43,520 bases of DNA from an uncultured bacterium (GCA_938003875.1 CALKWO010000241.1:1-43520); one strand, 5' to 3'; counted from the stretch's first letter, positions 17,115 to 25,912 are shown. Notes: generated from the sequence alone by a model not told the origin. Numbers and translations: made by a program.

Positions 17115-18791
17115 ATGAAATGTTTATTGATAATTTTGATTGCTTTAACAGGTTATTGTGGTGTTTCTTTTTCTCAAGATGGAGAGGACAGACAGCCACG
17201 CAGAGAAGATAAAAGAGGGAATCAAACTTTAACTACCGAACAGAAAGCCAAAGTAAAGGCGATTCTCTCGAAATATGACCCGGCAACATTGACAGCGAAA
17301 GATGCCAGAGCCATCCATGAAGAATTTCGCAAGGCTGGACTTAGAGGCGGTCCAGATATGCGAGAAGTCGTTGAAGAAGCTGGGTTTGATTTTGATCAAT
17401 TGCGTGATCTTGCTCCTGATCCTAGAAGATGTCAAGATAGGCAGGATGAAAAAGGACAGGAACCACATGAGATGCAAGAAGATGAAGAAGAACAACATCC
17501 ACAACATGAGATTCGAGACGACAGGGAAGAGCAGAAGCCACAATGTGATACAAGAAATGAAAGGCCGAAAAAAGATAAATCTGAGGGCCGCAATCAGGAC
17601 AGAAGAGGGAATTCGCAAAAGTATTCACTGGAACAGGCCATTTCAGACAGGGCCCAGTTACACACAATCGCATTCAGTGGGCTTGCTTTTATAACGGGCG
17701 ACTTTGGAGCTTCTACATTCATTCCGCCGGGAAAAGTTTGTGATTTCTTCGGTTTTCAATATATGAGAGACATCGATGCTGCAGGTAAAGGTCATAATCC
17801 GATGTTCCTCAATCGTGTGGCTGGCAATGTTTTGCATATACTCAACAGCAATCAGAAACAGCTTTTTTTGAACCTGGCTTCCGAACAAGCGCAAGAGCTG
17901 GAAGTGCTTGCTCGCATGCGATTGCCTCTTATCAAGGCTTTTTGCATGCAATTGGAGAATAAACTCCCTAGTGGAAGCACGGGATTGAATAAAGAAGCCG
18001 TCATACAGTACGTCGGCAACATCTTCGCTAAAGACGCAGAACTCAGCCTGAAAAGAGCCGAAATCATGGCCAAAGTCTGGAATTCGCTCTCATCTGAGCA
18101 AAAAACTTATCTTGGCAAGATGAAGTTTGGCGATTTTAATACCTGGCCTGCTATGGATGAACGCGATAAAATGAAACGAGAAGGAAAAGGCAAGTCGAAA
18201 CTATACAACGTGGCTTACATGACTTATGCCAGCGAATTTTTCAGTTGGACAGCTGGCTCATTAGAAGCAGACACCTATTTTTGCCCTGAAAGGCATGGAA
18301 CATACTTCGGGGGTTTCTATATGAAAGACATGCCAGCTATGGGAAAAAGAGATTACGATATCAGTACTTCAATCACGGGAAATAGCGGTGAATCATTCAT
18401 AAATAATGTCTTGACAGAAAGTCAGCGATATTGTTTGACAGAAATCCCTGATAAACAAAGAAGAGCGATGAGAGAAATAGTAGATGTGCGACGGGAGATT
18501 TCAAAAGAATTGCGCAAGCTCCTGAAAGGTGAAACGCCATCCAAGGAAAAAGTTCTCAGTTTAGGCCGCCGCTACGGGGAACTCGATGGCGAAGTTTCCT
18601 GGTACTACACCATGTCATTTGGCAAGGTTAATCAGACACTTTCGTCTCAACAACGTATGGCAGCAAAAAAACTGCGCAATCTCGAAGGATACAAGAGTGC
18701 TCCCTATTATATCTATTCCCAAGAAATGAGAGATGAGCCTAACTTACAAGGCATCAACAATTTCTTCTTTGTACCGAAATATCCACGATGA
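17115..18791 (+). CDS. Secreted protein: LTxxQ-type helical module plus uncharacterised C-terminal family
   Basis: Predicted exported protein of 558 residues. AAAGGAGG before 17115 selects the start MKCLLIILIALTGYCG, a signal peptide with likely cleavage near VSFS-Q (about 20). Residues 39-105 form the LTTEQKAKV...GLRGGPDMREVVEEAGF module, almost identical to residues 433-500 of the upstream kinase; the DNA is also closely similar. A highly charged Glu/Asp/Arg linker (about 106-168) leads into the same large family as the PKD lipoprotein (about 170-558). That part holds DTYFCPERHGTYFGGFYMKD and several L(S/T)xxQ helices (LSSEQKTYL, LTESQRYCL, LSSQQRMAA). Spy/CpxP relatives with LTxxQ helices are periplasmic chaperones, so an envelope binding or chaperone role is possible. 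Its function is unknown. It lies 163 nt after the kinase, in the same direction. Confidence 0.85.
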   Translation: MKCLLIILIALTGYCGVSFSQDGEDRQPRREDKRGNQTLTTEQKAKVKAILSKYDPATLTAKDARAIHEEFRKAGLRGGPDMREVVEEAGFDFDQLRDLAPDPRRCQDRQDEKGQEPHEMQEDEEEQHPQHEIRDDREEQKPQCDTRNERPKKDKSEGRNQDRRGNSQKYSLEQAISDRAQLHTIAFSGLAFITGDFGASTFIPPGKVCDFFGFQYMRDIDAAGKGHNPMFLNRVAGNVLHILNSNQKQLFLNLASEQAQELEVLARMRLPLIKAFCMQLENKLPSGSTGLNKEAVIQYVGNIFAKDAELSLKRAEIMAKVWNSLSSEQKTYLGKMKFGDFNTWPAMDERDKMKREGKGKSKLYNVAYMTYASEFFSWTAGSLEADTYFCPERHGTYFGGFYMKDMPAMGKRDYDISTSITGNSGESFINNVLTESQRYCLTEIPDKQRRAMREIVDVRREISKELRKLLKGETPSKEKVLSLGRRYGELDGEVSWYYTMSFGKVNQTLSSQQRMAAKKLRNLEGYKSAPYYIYSQEMRDEPNLQGINNFFFVPKYPR

Positions 18792-18891
18792 GCGATGAAT
18801 GCAGAGAGAGTTATAAATAAAATTCCCTCTGCTTGCCGCTCTGGTTATTTTATCCCAACTTGTGAGATATAATTTTATAAGGAGGACAGAC

Positions 18892-20454
18892 ATGAGACAA
18901 TTTTTTGTAATTTTTTTTATTCTGATCGGTTATATCAGCATTTCCGTTGGGGATCAAACTTCACCTCTAGTCTTTGAGAAACGTTCTTTTATCGGTACCG
19001 AACTACTTGGCAGGCCTACACATAAATCTGTCAATATCAATGTAATACCAGCACAAAATATGGAGTTATACTACGAATATGGCACAGAACCTGGAAGCTA
19101 TACAAAAAAGACGAAAACGATAACCGTAAAGTCAAACGACTCCGTCAACACTATAATCGCCAACCTTTTGCCAGATACCATGTACTATTACCGTATGAGG
19201 TACCGTATAGCCAATACAGCCGAATTCGTCAAAAGAAATGAATACCATTTCCATACTCAAAGAAAACAGGGAAGCTCATTTACATTCACGGTGCAGGCAG
19301 ATTCGCACTTGGAAACATGGAAACATTGCAATCCACAGCTTTACAGACAAATGATCCTGAATGCATATGAGTGTAAGTCCGATTTTCATATAGATTTAGG
19401 CGATACATTCCGATCAAGCAAATTAGTCAGAAAAAATTTCAATCCCAAAAAGCAGAATAGAAAAGAAGGCTTAAATTTTGATTCGGTAAAACAGCTTTAC
19501 TTCAACCAGAGGCCATATTTCGGCTTGTTATGCCATTCCGCTCCTTTGTTCCTTGTTTTGGGGAATCACGAAATGGAGGTTGGCTGGGACATGAATGGCA
19601 CTGCTGAATGCCTTCCTGTCTGGTCAACGCGAGCAAGGAAAATGTATTACCCCAATCCTGTGGCAGACGGATTCTATACCGGCGATTCAAAAGAGGAAAA
19701 ATTTGTTGGGCTGCGTGAAAACTATTATGCATGGGAATGGGGAGATGCCCTTTTTGTAACACTTGATCCCTGGTGGTATACGAAAGGAGAGGAAAGCGAA
19801 AATGCCGAGCATGGACCGAGAAACTTGTGGGATTTCACGATCGGTGATGAACAATACCAATGGCTAAAGAAAACCTTGGAACAGAGCAAGGCAAAGTACA
19901 AATTTGTTTTTTCGCACCATCTCATAGGCTCCTGCCGTGGTGCCATAGAAATGGCGGCATATTATGAATGGGGCGGAAAAGATAGAAATGGCGTATGGAA
20001 ATTCGATGAAATGCGTCCTAATTGGGAAATGCCTATCCATCAACTCATGGTAAAAAATAAGGTAACGATATTCTTCCAGGGGCACGATCACCTGTTTGCC
20101 AGACAAACGCTGGATGGCATAGTGTATCAGGAATGCCCTATGCCTGCAAATTCCGGCTATTATGGACAAGGAGGATACCAATCCGGCGATATATTACCAA
20201 GTGCAGGCCACATAAGCGTAAAAGTCTCGAAAGAAAGTATTACTGTAGATTATATCCGAGCCTATCTACCTGAACAAGAAAAAGATGGAAAAAAAAATGG
20301 GATGATAGATTACTCCTATACTATAAGCAACAAAGGTGAAATGAAAGTAAATTATTCCTCGCCAGAGGTTACACATGAAACATATAACAATAGAAGAAAA
20401 GATAAGAACAAACATGAAGGCAGAAAAAATAAACAAGATAATGAGGAATATTGA
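18892..20454 (+). CDS. Secreted purple-acid-phosphatase-like metallophosphoesterase
   Basis: Exported phosphoesterase of 520 residues. AAGGAGG before 18892 selects MRQFFVIFFILIGYISISVG, a signal peptide with no lipobox. An FN3-like N-terminal domain (about 34-123, ending EYHFHTQRK) precedes a calcineurin-type catalytic domain with a complete dimetal motif set: DSH (137-139), GD (170-171), GNHE (224-227), SHH (341-343) and GHDH (397-400). The whole protein aligns with residues about 605-1039 of the upstream kinase fusion, sharing long runs such as CHSAPL, NYYAWxWGDALFV and IHxLMVxNxVTxFF. The C-terminal 30 residues are a Lys/Asn-rich tail absent from the kinase copy. The substrate (phosphomonoester or diester) is unknown. 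It is the last gene of the block, 100 nt after its neighbour. Confidence 0.9.
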   Translation: MRQFFVIFFILIGYISISVGDQTSPLVFEKRSFIGTELLGRPTHKSVNINVIPAQNMELYYEYGTEPGSYTKKTKTITVKSNDSVNTIIANLLPDTMYYYRMRYRIANTAEFVKRNEYHFHTQRKQGSSFTFTVQADSHLETWKHCNPQLYRQMILNAYECKSDFHIDLGDTFRSSKLVRKNFNPKKQNRKEGLNFDSVKQLYFNQRPYFGLLCHSAPLFLVLGNHEMEVGWDMNGTAECLPVWSTRARKMYYPNPVADGFYTGDSKEEKFVGLRENYYAWEWGDALFVTLDPWWYTKGEESENAEHGPRNLWDFTIGDEQYQWLKKTLEQSKAKYKFVFSHHLIGSCRGAIEMAAYYEWGGKDRNGVWKFDEMRPNWEMPIHQLMVKNKVTIFFQGHDHLFARQTLDGIVYQECPMPANSGYYGQGGYQSGDILPSAGHISVKVSKESITVDYIRAYLPEQEKDGKKNGMIDYSYTISNKGEMKVNYSSPEVTHETYNNRRKDKNKHEGRKNKQDNEEY

Positions 20455-20556
20455 TGAGAACCTTGAGAAGTTGCGAATTAGGAAAACCTGAAAGAGAAAC
20501 TATGCGTAGCGTCTCACCATGTATTTTATTTCTTCTTAATTAAGATTGATGCATCC
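20455..20556. other. Short non-coding stretch between the phosphoesterase and the IS200 remnant
   Basis: About 100 bases with no open frame of interest. It contains the palindrome TCTTAATTAAGA (20531-20542), just beyond the truncated end of the transposase remnant, and may hold remains of an IS end. No terminator is evident for the phosphoesterase gene. Confidence 0.4.
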
Positions 20557-20800
20557 TTATCCTCTTGACCATGAGTGTCTTCCCCAATAACGGCGTGTCA
20601 ATCTTTCATAAATGTTGAATAATTTTATTGCTAGCTTTCCCTTCAAATATCCTATAAAGCTTGCTACTCCATATTTCGGGGGAATCCATACTACTATGTG
20701 TACATGATCTTCCTGTACATTTAATTCCAATACTTCTATATCCTCTTTTTGCTTACATAAATAATATATTTCCTGCTTTACTGTTTCTGCCTTTTCTCCT
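20557..20800 (-). pseudogene. tnpA: Truncated IS200/IS605-type transposase (TnpA) remnant
   Basis: The translated fragment carries the core of an IS200-type HUH transposase: IEVLELNVQEDHVHIVVWIPPKY (HUH pair His-Val-His), FIGYLKGKLAIKLF and RRYWGRHSWSRG. About 30 N-terminal residues (the usual YHIVWxPKYRR part) are missing. The frame stops right after WSRG, before the segment carrying the catalytic tyrosine. Its N-terminal break falls exactly at the start of direct repeat B; the apparent ATG lies inside that repeat. It is a dead fragment marking the right edge of the accessory block. Confidence 0.88.
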
Positions 20801-20927
20801 TTATGACACATGGCAATCTTTGCCAGAAAAAATTACAAGTAAACTCAAAGAAAAAAAAGATGAAGATAGGTTGGTTATACACCCCTGGGAAATTACAGAC
20901 AAGATTCTTTTGAAGGATCGGAAATAA
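20800..20927 (+). pseudogene. Orphan 3' fragment of the TM2-protein gene (direct repeat B)
   Basis: This fragment encodes only the last 42 or so residues of the TM2 membrane protein, from YDTWQSLPEKI to LLKDRK and the stop, with one amino-acid change (Ser to Arg). It has no start codon or upstream part; the transposase remnant abuts it. DNA similarity to 9790-9927 continues to about 20937. The bidirectional palindromic terminator at 20942 follows directly. This suggests that copy B keeps the original downstream junction of the TM2 gene and that the block between the copies arrived later, or that a duplication was partly deleted. Confidence 0.88.
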
Positions 20928-20941
20928 AAAGATTTTTTAGA

Positions 20942-20971
20942 CTATCGAGCTTTTTTAAAAAAGCTCGATAG
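20942..20971. terminator. Perfect 30-bp palindrome, likely bidirectional terminator
   Basis: The arm CTATCGAGCTTTTTT is followed directly by its reverse complement, giving a 15-bp perfect stem (minus a small central loop) with internal T-runs on both strands. It lies between the orphan TM2 fragment ending at 20927 (+) and the LamG gene ending at 20978 (-), the classic place for a shared terminator of converging genes. Confidence 0.75.
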
Positions 20972-20977
20972 GACTTT

Positions 20978-22570
20978 TCAGTTTTTTGATGTATAAAATT
21001 TTGTACAGACAAAAATGAATCCTAAAAAAAACAAGAACAAGCTTGATGCTTCTGGTATAGCAGTATAAAAATTGTACAACTGAACCACTTCTGATGAGCT
21101 TAGCTCTCTGTTGTAAAGGCTGACATCGTCCAACAAGCCTTTATAAATCCAGCTTTGTCCCAGGCTCCATGTTCCCATATAAAAATAGTCAGGTGCTGTA
21201 GAATAAATCGGTGTAGTGCCTTGTCTCTGGGTAATTGTCTGAAGCACTCCATTGATATAGAGTTTATGATTACCAGCCGCAGGACTGCTATTGTTAAAAA
21301 CGGCTGTTACATAGACCCAGGTATTTGCCAGACCTGCATTGGAGATACCAGTGATGTCGCTTTGTCCTGTATTAAAACCAAAGTTACTGCTGTATATCCA
21401 AAGATCATGCCCAGAAAAACCAACAGGCATATCTCCGCTGGATTTATTATAGCCAGCCCATTTCATCCAGAAGCTTACAGTATTGGAGGCACCATCTGCC
21501 TGAGCAAGAGGAACTCCACTAACATAAACATAGTCGTTGATTCCATCAAAAAGCAAGCCATTGCTTCCGTTATAACCAGTACCTGCCGAAGTAGAAATAT
21601 CTCCATAAAGTGTAGTAGAACGGTTATTTCCTGAAACATCTACGATTCCAGTGTTAAAATCATAATAGGCCAGAAGCCCTTCGTTTACTGGAAGAGCATA
21701 GATTGCCCAGGGAAAGAAAAAACAAGCCAATAAAAAGAAAATTTTTATCCTGAGCATATTTTTTCTCCATGCAAAAGAAAATAAAAAAATAGCAAACAAG
21801 ACCAATCCAGAAGGCTCAGGGATATTGCCTGCCATCGCAGATAGAATTTCCTGCTGCGAAATAGCCCTATCAAAAAGTAGAATTTCATCCATCTGCCCAC
21901 TGGTAAAATCATAACCACAGTTGTTGGTATGGGCACCAATGTATAAATTTCCTGTAATGGGATTGTCCATAGTCAATCCAGTAACATCTTTCGACATAAC
22001 CAAAATACCATTGATATAGAAATATGTTCTATTCATGGCTTTATTGTAAACAGCAGAAATATGATGCCATTGGTTTGTCTGGTAGGTTGTAGTATCATAA
22101 AGATCGAAATAATATCTTTGCCCTGTGCTGTTTACTGTATAGCACATGGAATAGTTGAAATAACCTTTAGTATCGTCTGTCAGAGAATAGGGAGTAGATT
22201 GTATCTGCAATCCATAATAGCCAATCTCTTTTGCCATCAGAATCGATCTTTTATTCCCTGCATTGCTTCTCATATCGCCAAAACGATTCAGATAGACCCA
22301 AAACGAAATGCTGTGGCTTTCCGAAAAATTCAGCTCAGGCACAGTGCCTGCACTTACATAATCGTCAACACCATCAAATGAGAAGGCCTGACCATACTTT
22401 CCAGCAGAAAAAGTAGCTCCGCCATAAAGATTTGCTGGATTATTATTGATAGAGCTATCCAGACCACTTCCTTCTGCCTGATAATAGAGCACAGGTACCA
22501 AAGGCTCACTCCAGGCAATTATCCCTGACAGCAATAAAACAAGTATAATCACCCATTTTTTTGACTGCAT
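20978..22570 (-). CDS. Tandem fusion of two LamG-domain proteins with PEP-CTERM-like tails
   Basis: One 530-residue frame that reads as two complete exported proteins end to end. Part one (1-271) has a signal peptide, a LamG/concanavalin-A-like domain (DGVDDYV, SFWVYL, QWHHISAVY, YIGAHTNN, DEILLFDRAIS) and a full PEP-CTERM tail: IPEPSG, a hydrophobic helix, then RKN. Part two starts at Met272 (ATG at 21757-21755) with its own signal peptide, a second LamG domain and a tail beginning IPEASS. GGAGA lies 6 nt before that internal ATG, so the second half (20978-21757, 259 residues) may be translated separately. PEP-CTERM tails are processed by exosortase; none is in this window. AGGAGGAG precedes the first ATG. 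Likely a surface carbohydrate-binding or structural protein. Confidence 0.85.
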   Translation of the reverse strand: MQSKKWVIILVLLLSGIIAWSEPLVPVLYYQAEGSGLDSSINNNPANLYGGATFSAGKYGQAFSFDGVDDYVSAGTVPELNFSESHSISFWVYLNRFGDMRSNAGNKRSILMAKEIGYYGLQIQSTPYSLTDDTKGYFNYSMCYTVNSTGQRYYFDLYDTTTYQTNQWHHISAVYNKAMNRTYFYINGILVMSKDVTGLTMDNPITGNLYIGAHTNNCGYDFTSGQMDEILLFDRAISQQEILSAMAGNIPEPSGLVLFAIFLFSFAWRKNMLRIKIFFLLACFFFPWAIYALPVNEGLLAYYDFNTGIVDVSGNNRSTTLYGDISTSAGTGYNGSNGLLFDGINDYVYVSGVPLAQADGASNTVSFWMKWAGYNKSSGDMPVGFSGHDLWIYSSNFGFNTGQSDITGISNAGLANTWVYVTAVFNNSSPAAGNHKLYINGVLQTITQRQGTTPIYSTAPDYFYMGTWSLGQSWIYKGLLDDVSLYNRELSSSEVVQLYNFYTAIPEASSLFLFFLGFIFVCTKFYTSKN

Positions 22571-22683
22571 CTGGCTCCTCCTGTTATAAAATTTTATGCT
22601 ATTCTTACAAGAAAAATCCTTATTGTCTTTAAAATCATAGCAAATGCTTAAAAAAAATCAAGCAGATTGCAAAAATATTTCTT

Positions 22684-25332
22684 CTATACTCTTATCTCTG
22701 AGCATGGTAGAAAAGGTGTCAGGACTTTCCCTAAAGCTTCGCTGACAATTTCTGAGCGAATAAATTCAGCATGTTTTCCTGGTATTTCCAAAATTTCTAC
22801 TCCTCCTAATGCTATCTTATTCCAATTGAAATTTTTGGAATTTTTTATTTTTTTTAAGCTTCCTTCTTTTGATAGAATCAGCAGAATCTTTCCTGGATAT
22901 GGCTGCTTTACCCTGTAGTCTTTATATAGATATTTATTATGATTTCTTACCAGATTGCTAGCAAAAAGCATCTTTTGTCTATAGAGCAGAGCAGGAAAAT
23001 CCTGAAATTTCTTATAAAAATAGAGAAATATTTCTTTCCAGGTAATAGTCTTCCAGGCATGAGATATTCGTCTGGTATAACCTTGGATCATATTTTTTAA
23101 AGCAAATAAACAAACAAAAAAGTTGCGATATCTTTTTTTTTCCTGGGGAATAGCATCTTTTTCTGCTTTTAAAAACGCAAAAGTATTTTCTTTGATGTCT
23201 ATATCCAGGATAAAGAGAAGCTTGACTTCTTTGCCCATTTCATAAAGAAGCCTGGCTGTTTCAAAGGCAAAAATTCCTCCTAAACAATTTCCTCCTATAT
23301 AATAAGGCCCTTCTGGTTGTTTAGAAAGAATATTCTTTGCGAAGTTTTCACAAACTAACGTCATGCTCAATTGATGGAAATTTTGCCAGAGACATTCAAA
23401 CATAAGTCCATAAACTGTTTGATTTTTAGGGATAAATTTGACCATATGCTGGTAGCTTGCTACATTCCCTGTAACGTGAGGTGTACAAAATAAAGGAACT
23501 GTCGTCCCTTTTTGTAATTCTACGACATGAAAGGTGACAAAAGTATTATTGGAGGCTTCTTTTCTGCGTTTTCTATCTTTCTCATTAAGAATGTATTCGC
23601 ACAATTGAGAAATGGTAGGATGAGTAAAAAAGACAGGAAGGGGAATTTCCACCTGAAATTGTGCCTTCAGATGGCTGATGATTCTGGTTGCAGCCAGAGA
23701 GTCTCCGCCTAAATCAAAAAAACTATCCTCCATTCCTATCTTTTTATCAGGAAAAGAGTTAGACCAGATCAATAGCATCTCTTGTTCTTGCTGATTACGA
23801 GGTGCGATGTATGGCTTTTGATCCTGGTCTTTAAAATGCTTCCATAAATTCTGGCGTTGGATTTTTCCGTTTTCCATCGCAGGTATAGAGGAAGTTATCC
23901 AGATTCTACGCGGAAGTTTTGTAGGACTAAGATGCAAGAGGAGAAATTCTAAAATTTCTTTAGAGCCAGCCTTTGCGCCAGAATATAAAACAACCGCCGC
24001 TGCTACCTGTTCTCCCAAATCAGAATGAGGGGTGGCAAATACCACCGCCTGGGCAATAGAAGGATGTTTCTGGAGAGCTTCTTCGATTTCATAAGGAGAA
24101 ATTTTTTCGCCTCCACAGTTGATGGTTTCTTTGCTGCGGCCATTAAGATACAAATAGTTTTCTTCATCAACATACCCTAAATCGCCTGTATAAAACCAAC
24201 CCTGAAAAATTTTGCCTGTATCTAGTCCTTGTTCTCCTTCGTAGCCATCCATCAAACGCTCTCCGCGAAGCACAATCTCTCCGTTTTGCCCTTTGGGGAG
24301 CAATTGCCTATCGGCATCCATAGCCTGCACTTCAATACCTTTCAGTACTCGTCCAACAGAGCCAGACTTTCGAATAAGAGGAGGAAGTGGGTCACTGGCA
24401 ATAGACATTATGACCTCTGTCATACCATAGGTATTGAGCACAGGAACTTGAAATACCCTCTCTAGTTCTTTACGTAGAGTATCCGATAAGGGAGCTGATG
24501 CACTGCGAATATAACGTAAACAATGCCCAGGAAGAATATTGGGACTTTCTTTTATTTTTTCCACTATTTTTTGATGCATGGCTGGTACGGCAGAATACCA
24601 TGTTGGCTTAAATTCTTTAAGCCACAGGAAAAAATCATCTATAGAAAAACCTGGCGTTGAAATAACAGTAATCCCGCTCAACAAGGCCCATAGTGTCTGT
24701 GCCATCCCGTACAGATGAAAAGACGGGAGAACATGCAGATACCTGTCGCCTGGAACTATATCTAATTCCTTGCTAGCGTAGTTTGCTGCTGCGCAAAGGC
24801 TTCTCTGAGAAAGGCGCACGATTTTTGTTTTTTGAGTGGTTCCAGAGGTATGCAGCAAGAAAGCAATATCATCAGGCTCAGGAAAAGAATAGTATGCTGG
24901 TAAAGGAAAAGAAGAATCCACCTGGAGCATATTCCTGGAATTTTTATCCCATGGACTAATTTCCAATACCTTTATATTGAGCCTGGCAGCCGCTTCCTTT
25001 ATTTTCTCACAAGGCATACATACAATAGCTTTGGCTTTTAGTTCCTGCAGAGAGGAAACCATCTCTTCTATGGCAAGACGAGGATTGAGTGGTGCGCAAA
25101 CAGCACAAGATACAACAGCCAGCGTCATGATTTGCATCTCTGGTGAATCAGGCAAAGCGATTGCAATCCTCTCTGTATGAAGGAAACCAAGTCTGTGCAA
25201 GGAATCTATTGTCTCATCTATGGATAAAAGGAGTTCGCTGTAGCTCATTGATTTGTTGCCTGGTGCAAGGAGAGCAGTAAAATCAGCGAACTTCGTAAAA
25301 CGTTCTTTCAGAATTTGATAGATATTATTCAT
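22684..25332 (-). CDS. Adenylation - carrier protein - thioesterase (NRPS-like) enzyme
   Basis: An 882-residue assembly-line enzyme that should activate a carboxylic acid with ATP, load it on its carrier domain and release it. The adenylation domain (about 1-495) shows HTSGTTQKTK (161-170), YGMTE (301-305), FYTGDLG (379-385), GRSKETINCGGEKI (397-410) and the NGK lysine (489). It looks closer to acyl-CoA ligases than to amino-acid-specific modules. The carrier has FFDLGGDSLAA with the phosphopantetheine Ser544. The thioesterase (about 605-875) has the nucleophile motif YYIGGNCLGG with Cys682 where Ser is usual, an LFILDID aspartate and an IPGKHAEF histidine near 856. It has no condensation domain. 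The gene is third of three overlapping genes (8-nt overlap), so it probably acts with the dehydrogenase- and hydrolase-like enzymes. Product unknown. Confidence 0.88.
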   Translation of the reverse strand: MNNIYQILKERFTKFADFTALLAPGNKSMSYSELLLSIDETIDSLHRLGFLHTERIAIALPDSPEMQIMTLAVVSCAVCAPLNPRLAIEEMVSSLQELKAKAIVCMPCEKIKEAAARLNIKVLEISPWDKNSRNMLQVDSSFPLPAYYSFPEPDDIAFLLHTSGTTQKTKIVRLSQRSLCAAANYASKELDIVPGDRYLHVLPSFHLYGMAQTLWALLSGITVISTPGFSIDDFFLWLKEFKPTWYSAVPAMHQKIVEKIKESPNILPGHCLRYIRSASAPLSDTLRKELERVFQVPVLNTYGMTEVIMSIASDPLPPLIRKSGSVGRVLKGIEVQAMDADRQLLPKGQNGEIVLRGERLMDGYEGEQGLDTGKIFQGWFYTGDLGYVDEENYLYLNGRSKETINCGGEKISPYEIEEALQKHPSIAQAVVFATPHSDLGEQVAAAVVLYSGAKAGSKEILEFLLLHLSPTKLPRRIWITSSIPAMENGKIQRQNLWKHFKDQDQKPYIAPRNQQEQEMLLIWSNSFPDKKIGMEDSFFDLGGDSLAATRIISHLKAQFQVEIPLPVFFTHPTISQLCEYILNEKDRKRRKEASNNTFVTFHVVELQKGTTVPLFCTPHVTGNVASYQHMVKFIPKNQTVYGLMFECLWQNFHQLSMTLVCENFAKNILSKQPEGPYYIGGNCLGGIFAFETARLLYEMGKEVKLLFILDIDIKENTFAFLKAEKDAIPQEKKRYRNFFVCLFALKNMIQGYTRRISHAWKTITWKEIFLYFYKKFQDFPALLYRQKMLFASNLVRNHNKYLYKDYRVKQPYPGKILLILSKEGSLKKIKNSKNFNWNKIALGGVEILEIPGKHAEFIRSEIVSEALGKVLTPFLPCSEIRV

Positions 25333-25912
25333 TGGGAAAGTTCTGTCTTATTTGTTCTTCTAAGTTACTGGAAATCACAATAGAGGCACCATAGAATCTT
25401 TTCATGAATTGCAGACAATCCTGCATAGGATAGAAGAGTGTTTTCGTGCAGTCTTCCAGAGCCGAGACATAATAGCCTTTCTGAAAAGCAGTACGCATGG
25501 TGGAATCAACACAAACATCCAGATAGAATCCAGAAAAAATCAGATGTTGGATTTCTTTCTTTTGCAAATAGTCCTGAAATTCTGGATTTAAAAAGGCATC
25601 GAAGCAGGCATGCTTAGGAAATACCTTCTCTCCCTCTAAGGGAACAATCTCAAAAAAATCTGATCCCCATGTGTCTTCCAGGCATTTTGTTTTTCTCTTC
25701 TGGATTGTATTTCGATACTTGAGGCTCTCTTTCTGGTATTTTTCATCGCCAAAGTATTGAATGAAGATAACTTCCCAGGCCTTTTGACGAAAGGTAGCCA
25801 CAGCATTGCGAAGATTGGCGATAATCGTGGCCAGAGAATTTTCCTTGCAGTCTTTTAATCCCTCAGGACAAAAGTCGTTCTGAACATCAATGACTAGCAA
25901 GGCATGTTTCAT
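25325..25912 (-). CDS. Isochorismatase-family cysteine hydrolase
   Basis: A 195-residue member of the isochorismatase-like hydrolase superfamily (nicotinamidases, carbamoylases, isochorismatases). The catalytic triad is visible: Asp9 in LLVIDVQNDF, Lys100 in VFPKHACFDAF, and nucleophile Cys134 in GFYLDVCVDSTMR. A Cys at 134 indicates an amidase or nicotinamidase-like mechanism rather than an isochorismatase proper, which lacks it. The gene overlaps the dehydrogenase-like gene upstream by 26 nt and the adenylation gene downstream by 8 nt, so the three are surely cotranscribed. In that setting it probably tailors or prepares the acid substrate. An alternative is an NAD-salvage nicotinamidase, but the operon argues against it. 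Confidence 0.88.
   Translation of the reverse strand: MKHALLVIDVQNDFCPEGLKDCKENSLATIIANLRNAVATFRQKAWEVIFIQYFGDEKYQKESLKYRNTIQKRKTKCLEDTWGSDFFEIVPLEGEKVFPKHACFDAFLNPEFQDYLQKKEIQHLIFSGFYLDVCVDSTMRTAFQKGYYVSALEDCTKTLFYPMQDCLQFMKRFYGASIVISSNLEEQIRQNFPNE

Noticed and set aside
20557..20811. Intact IS200 transposase gene starting with ATG
   Set aside because: The apparent start codon belongs to the duplicated TM2-gene fragment and the protein lacks both its N-terminal part and the catalytic-tyrosine segment.
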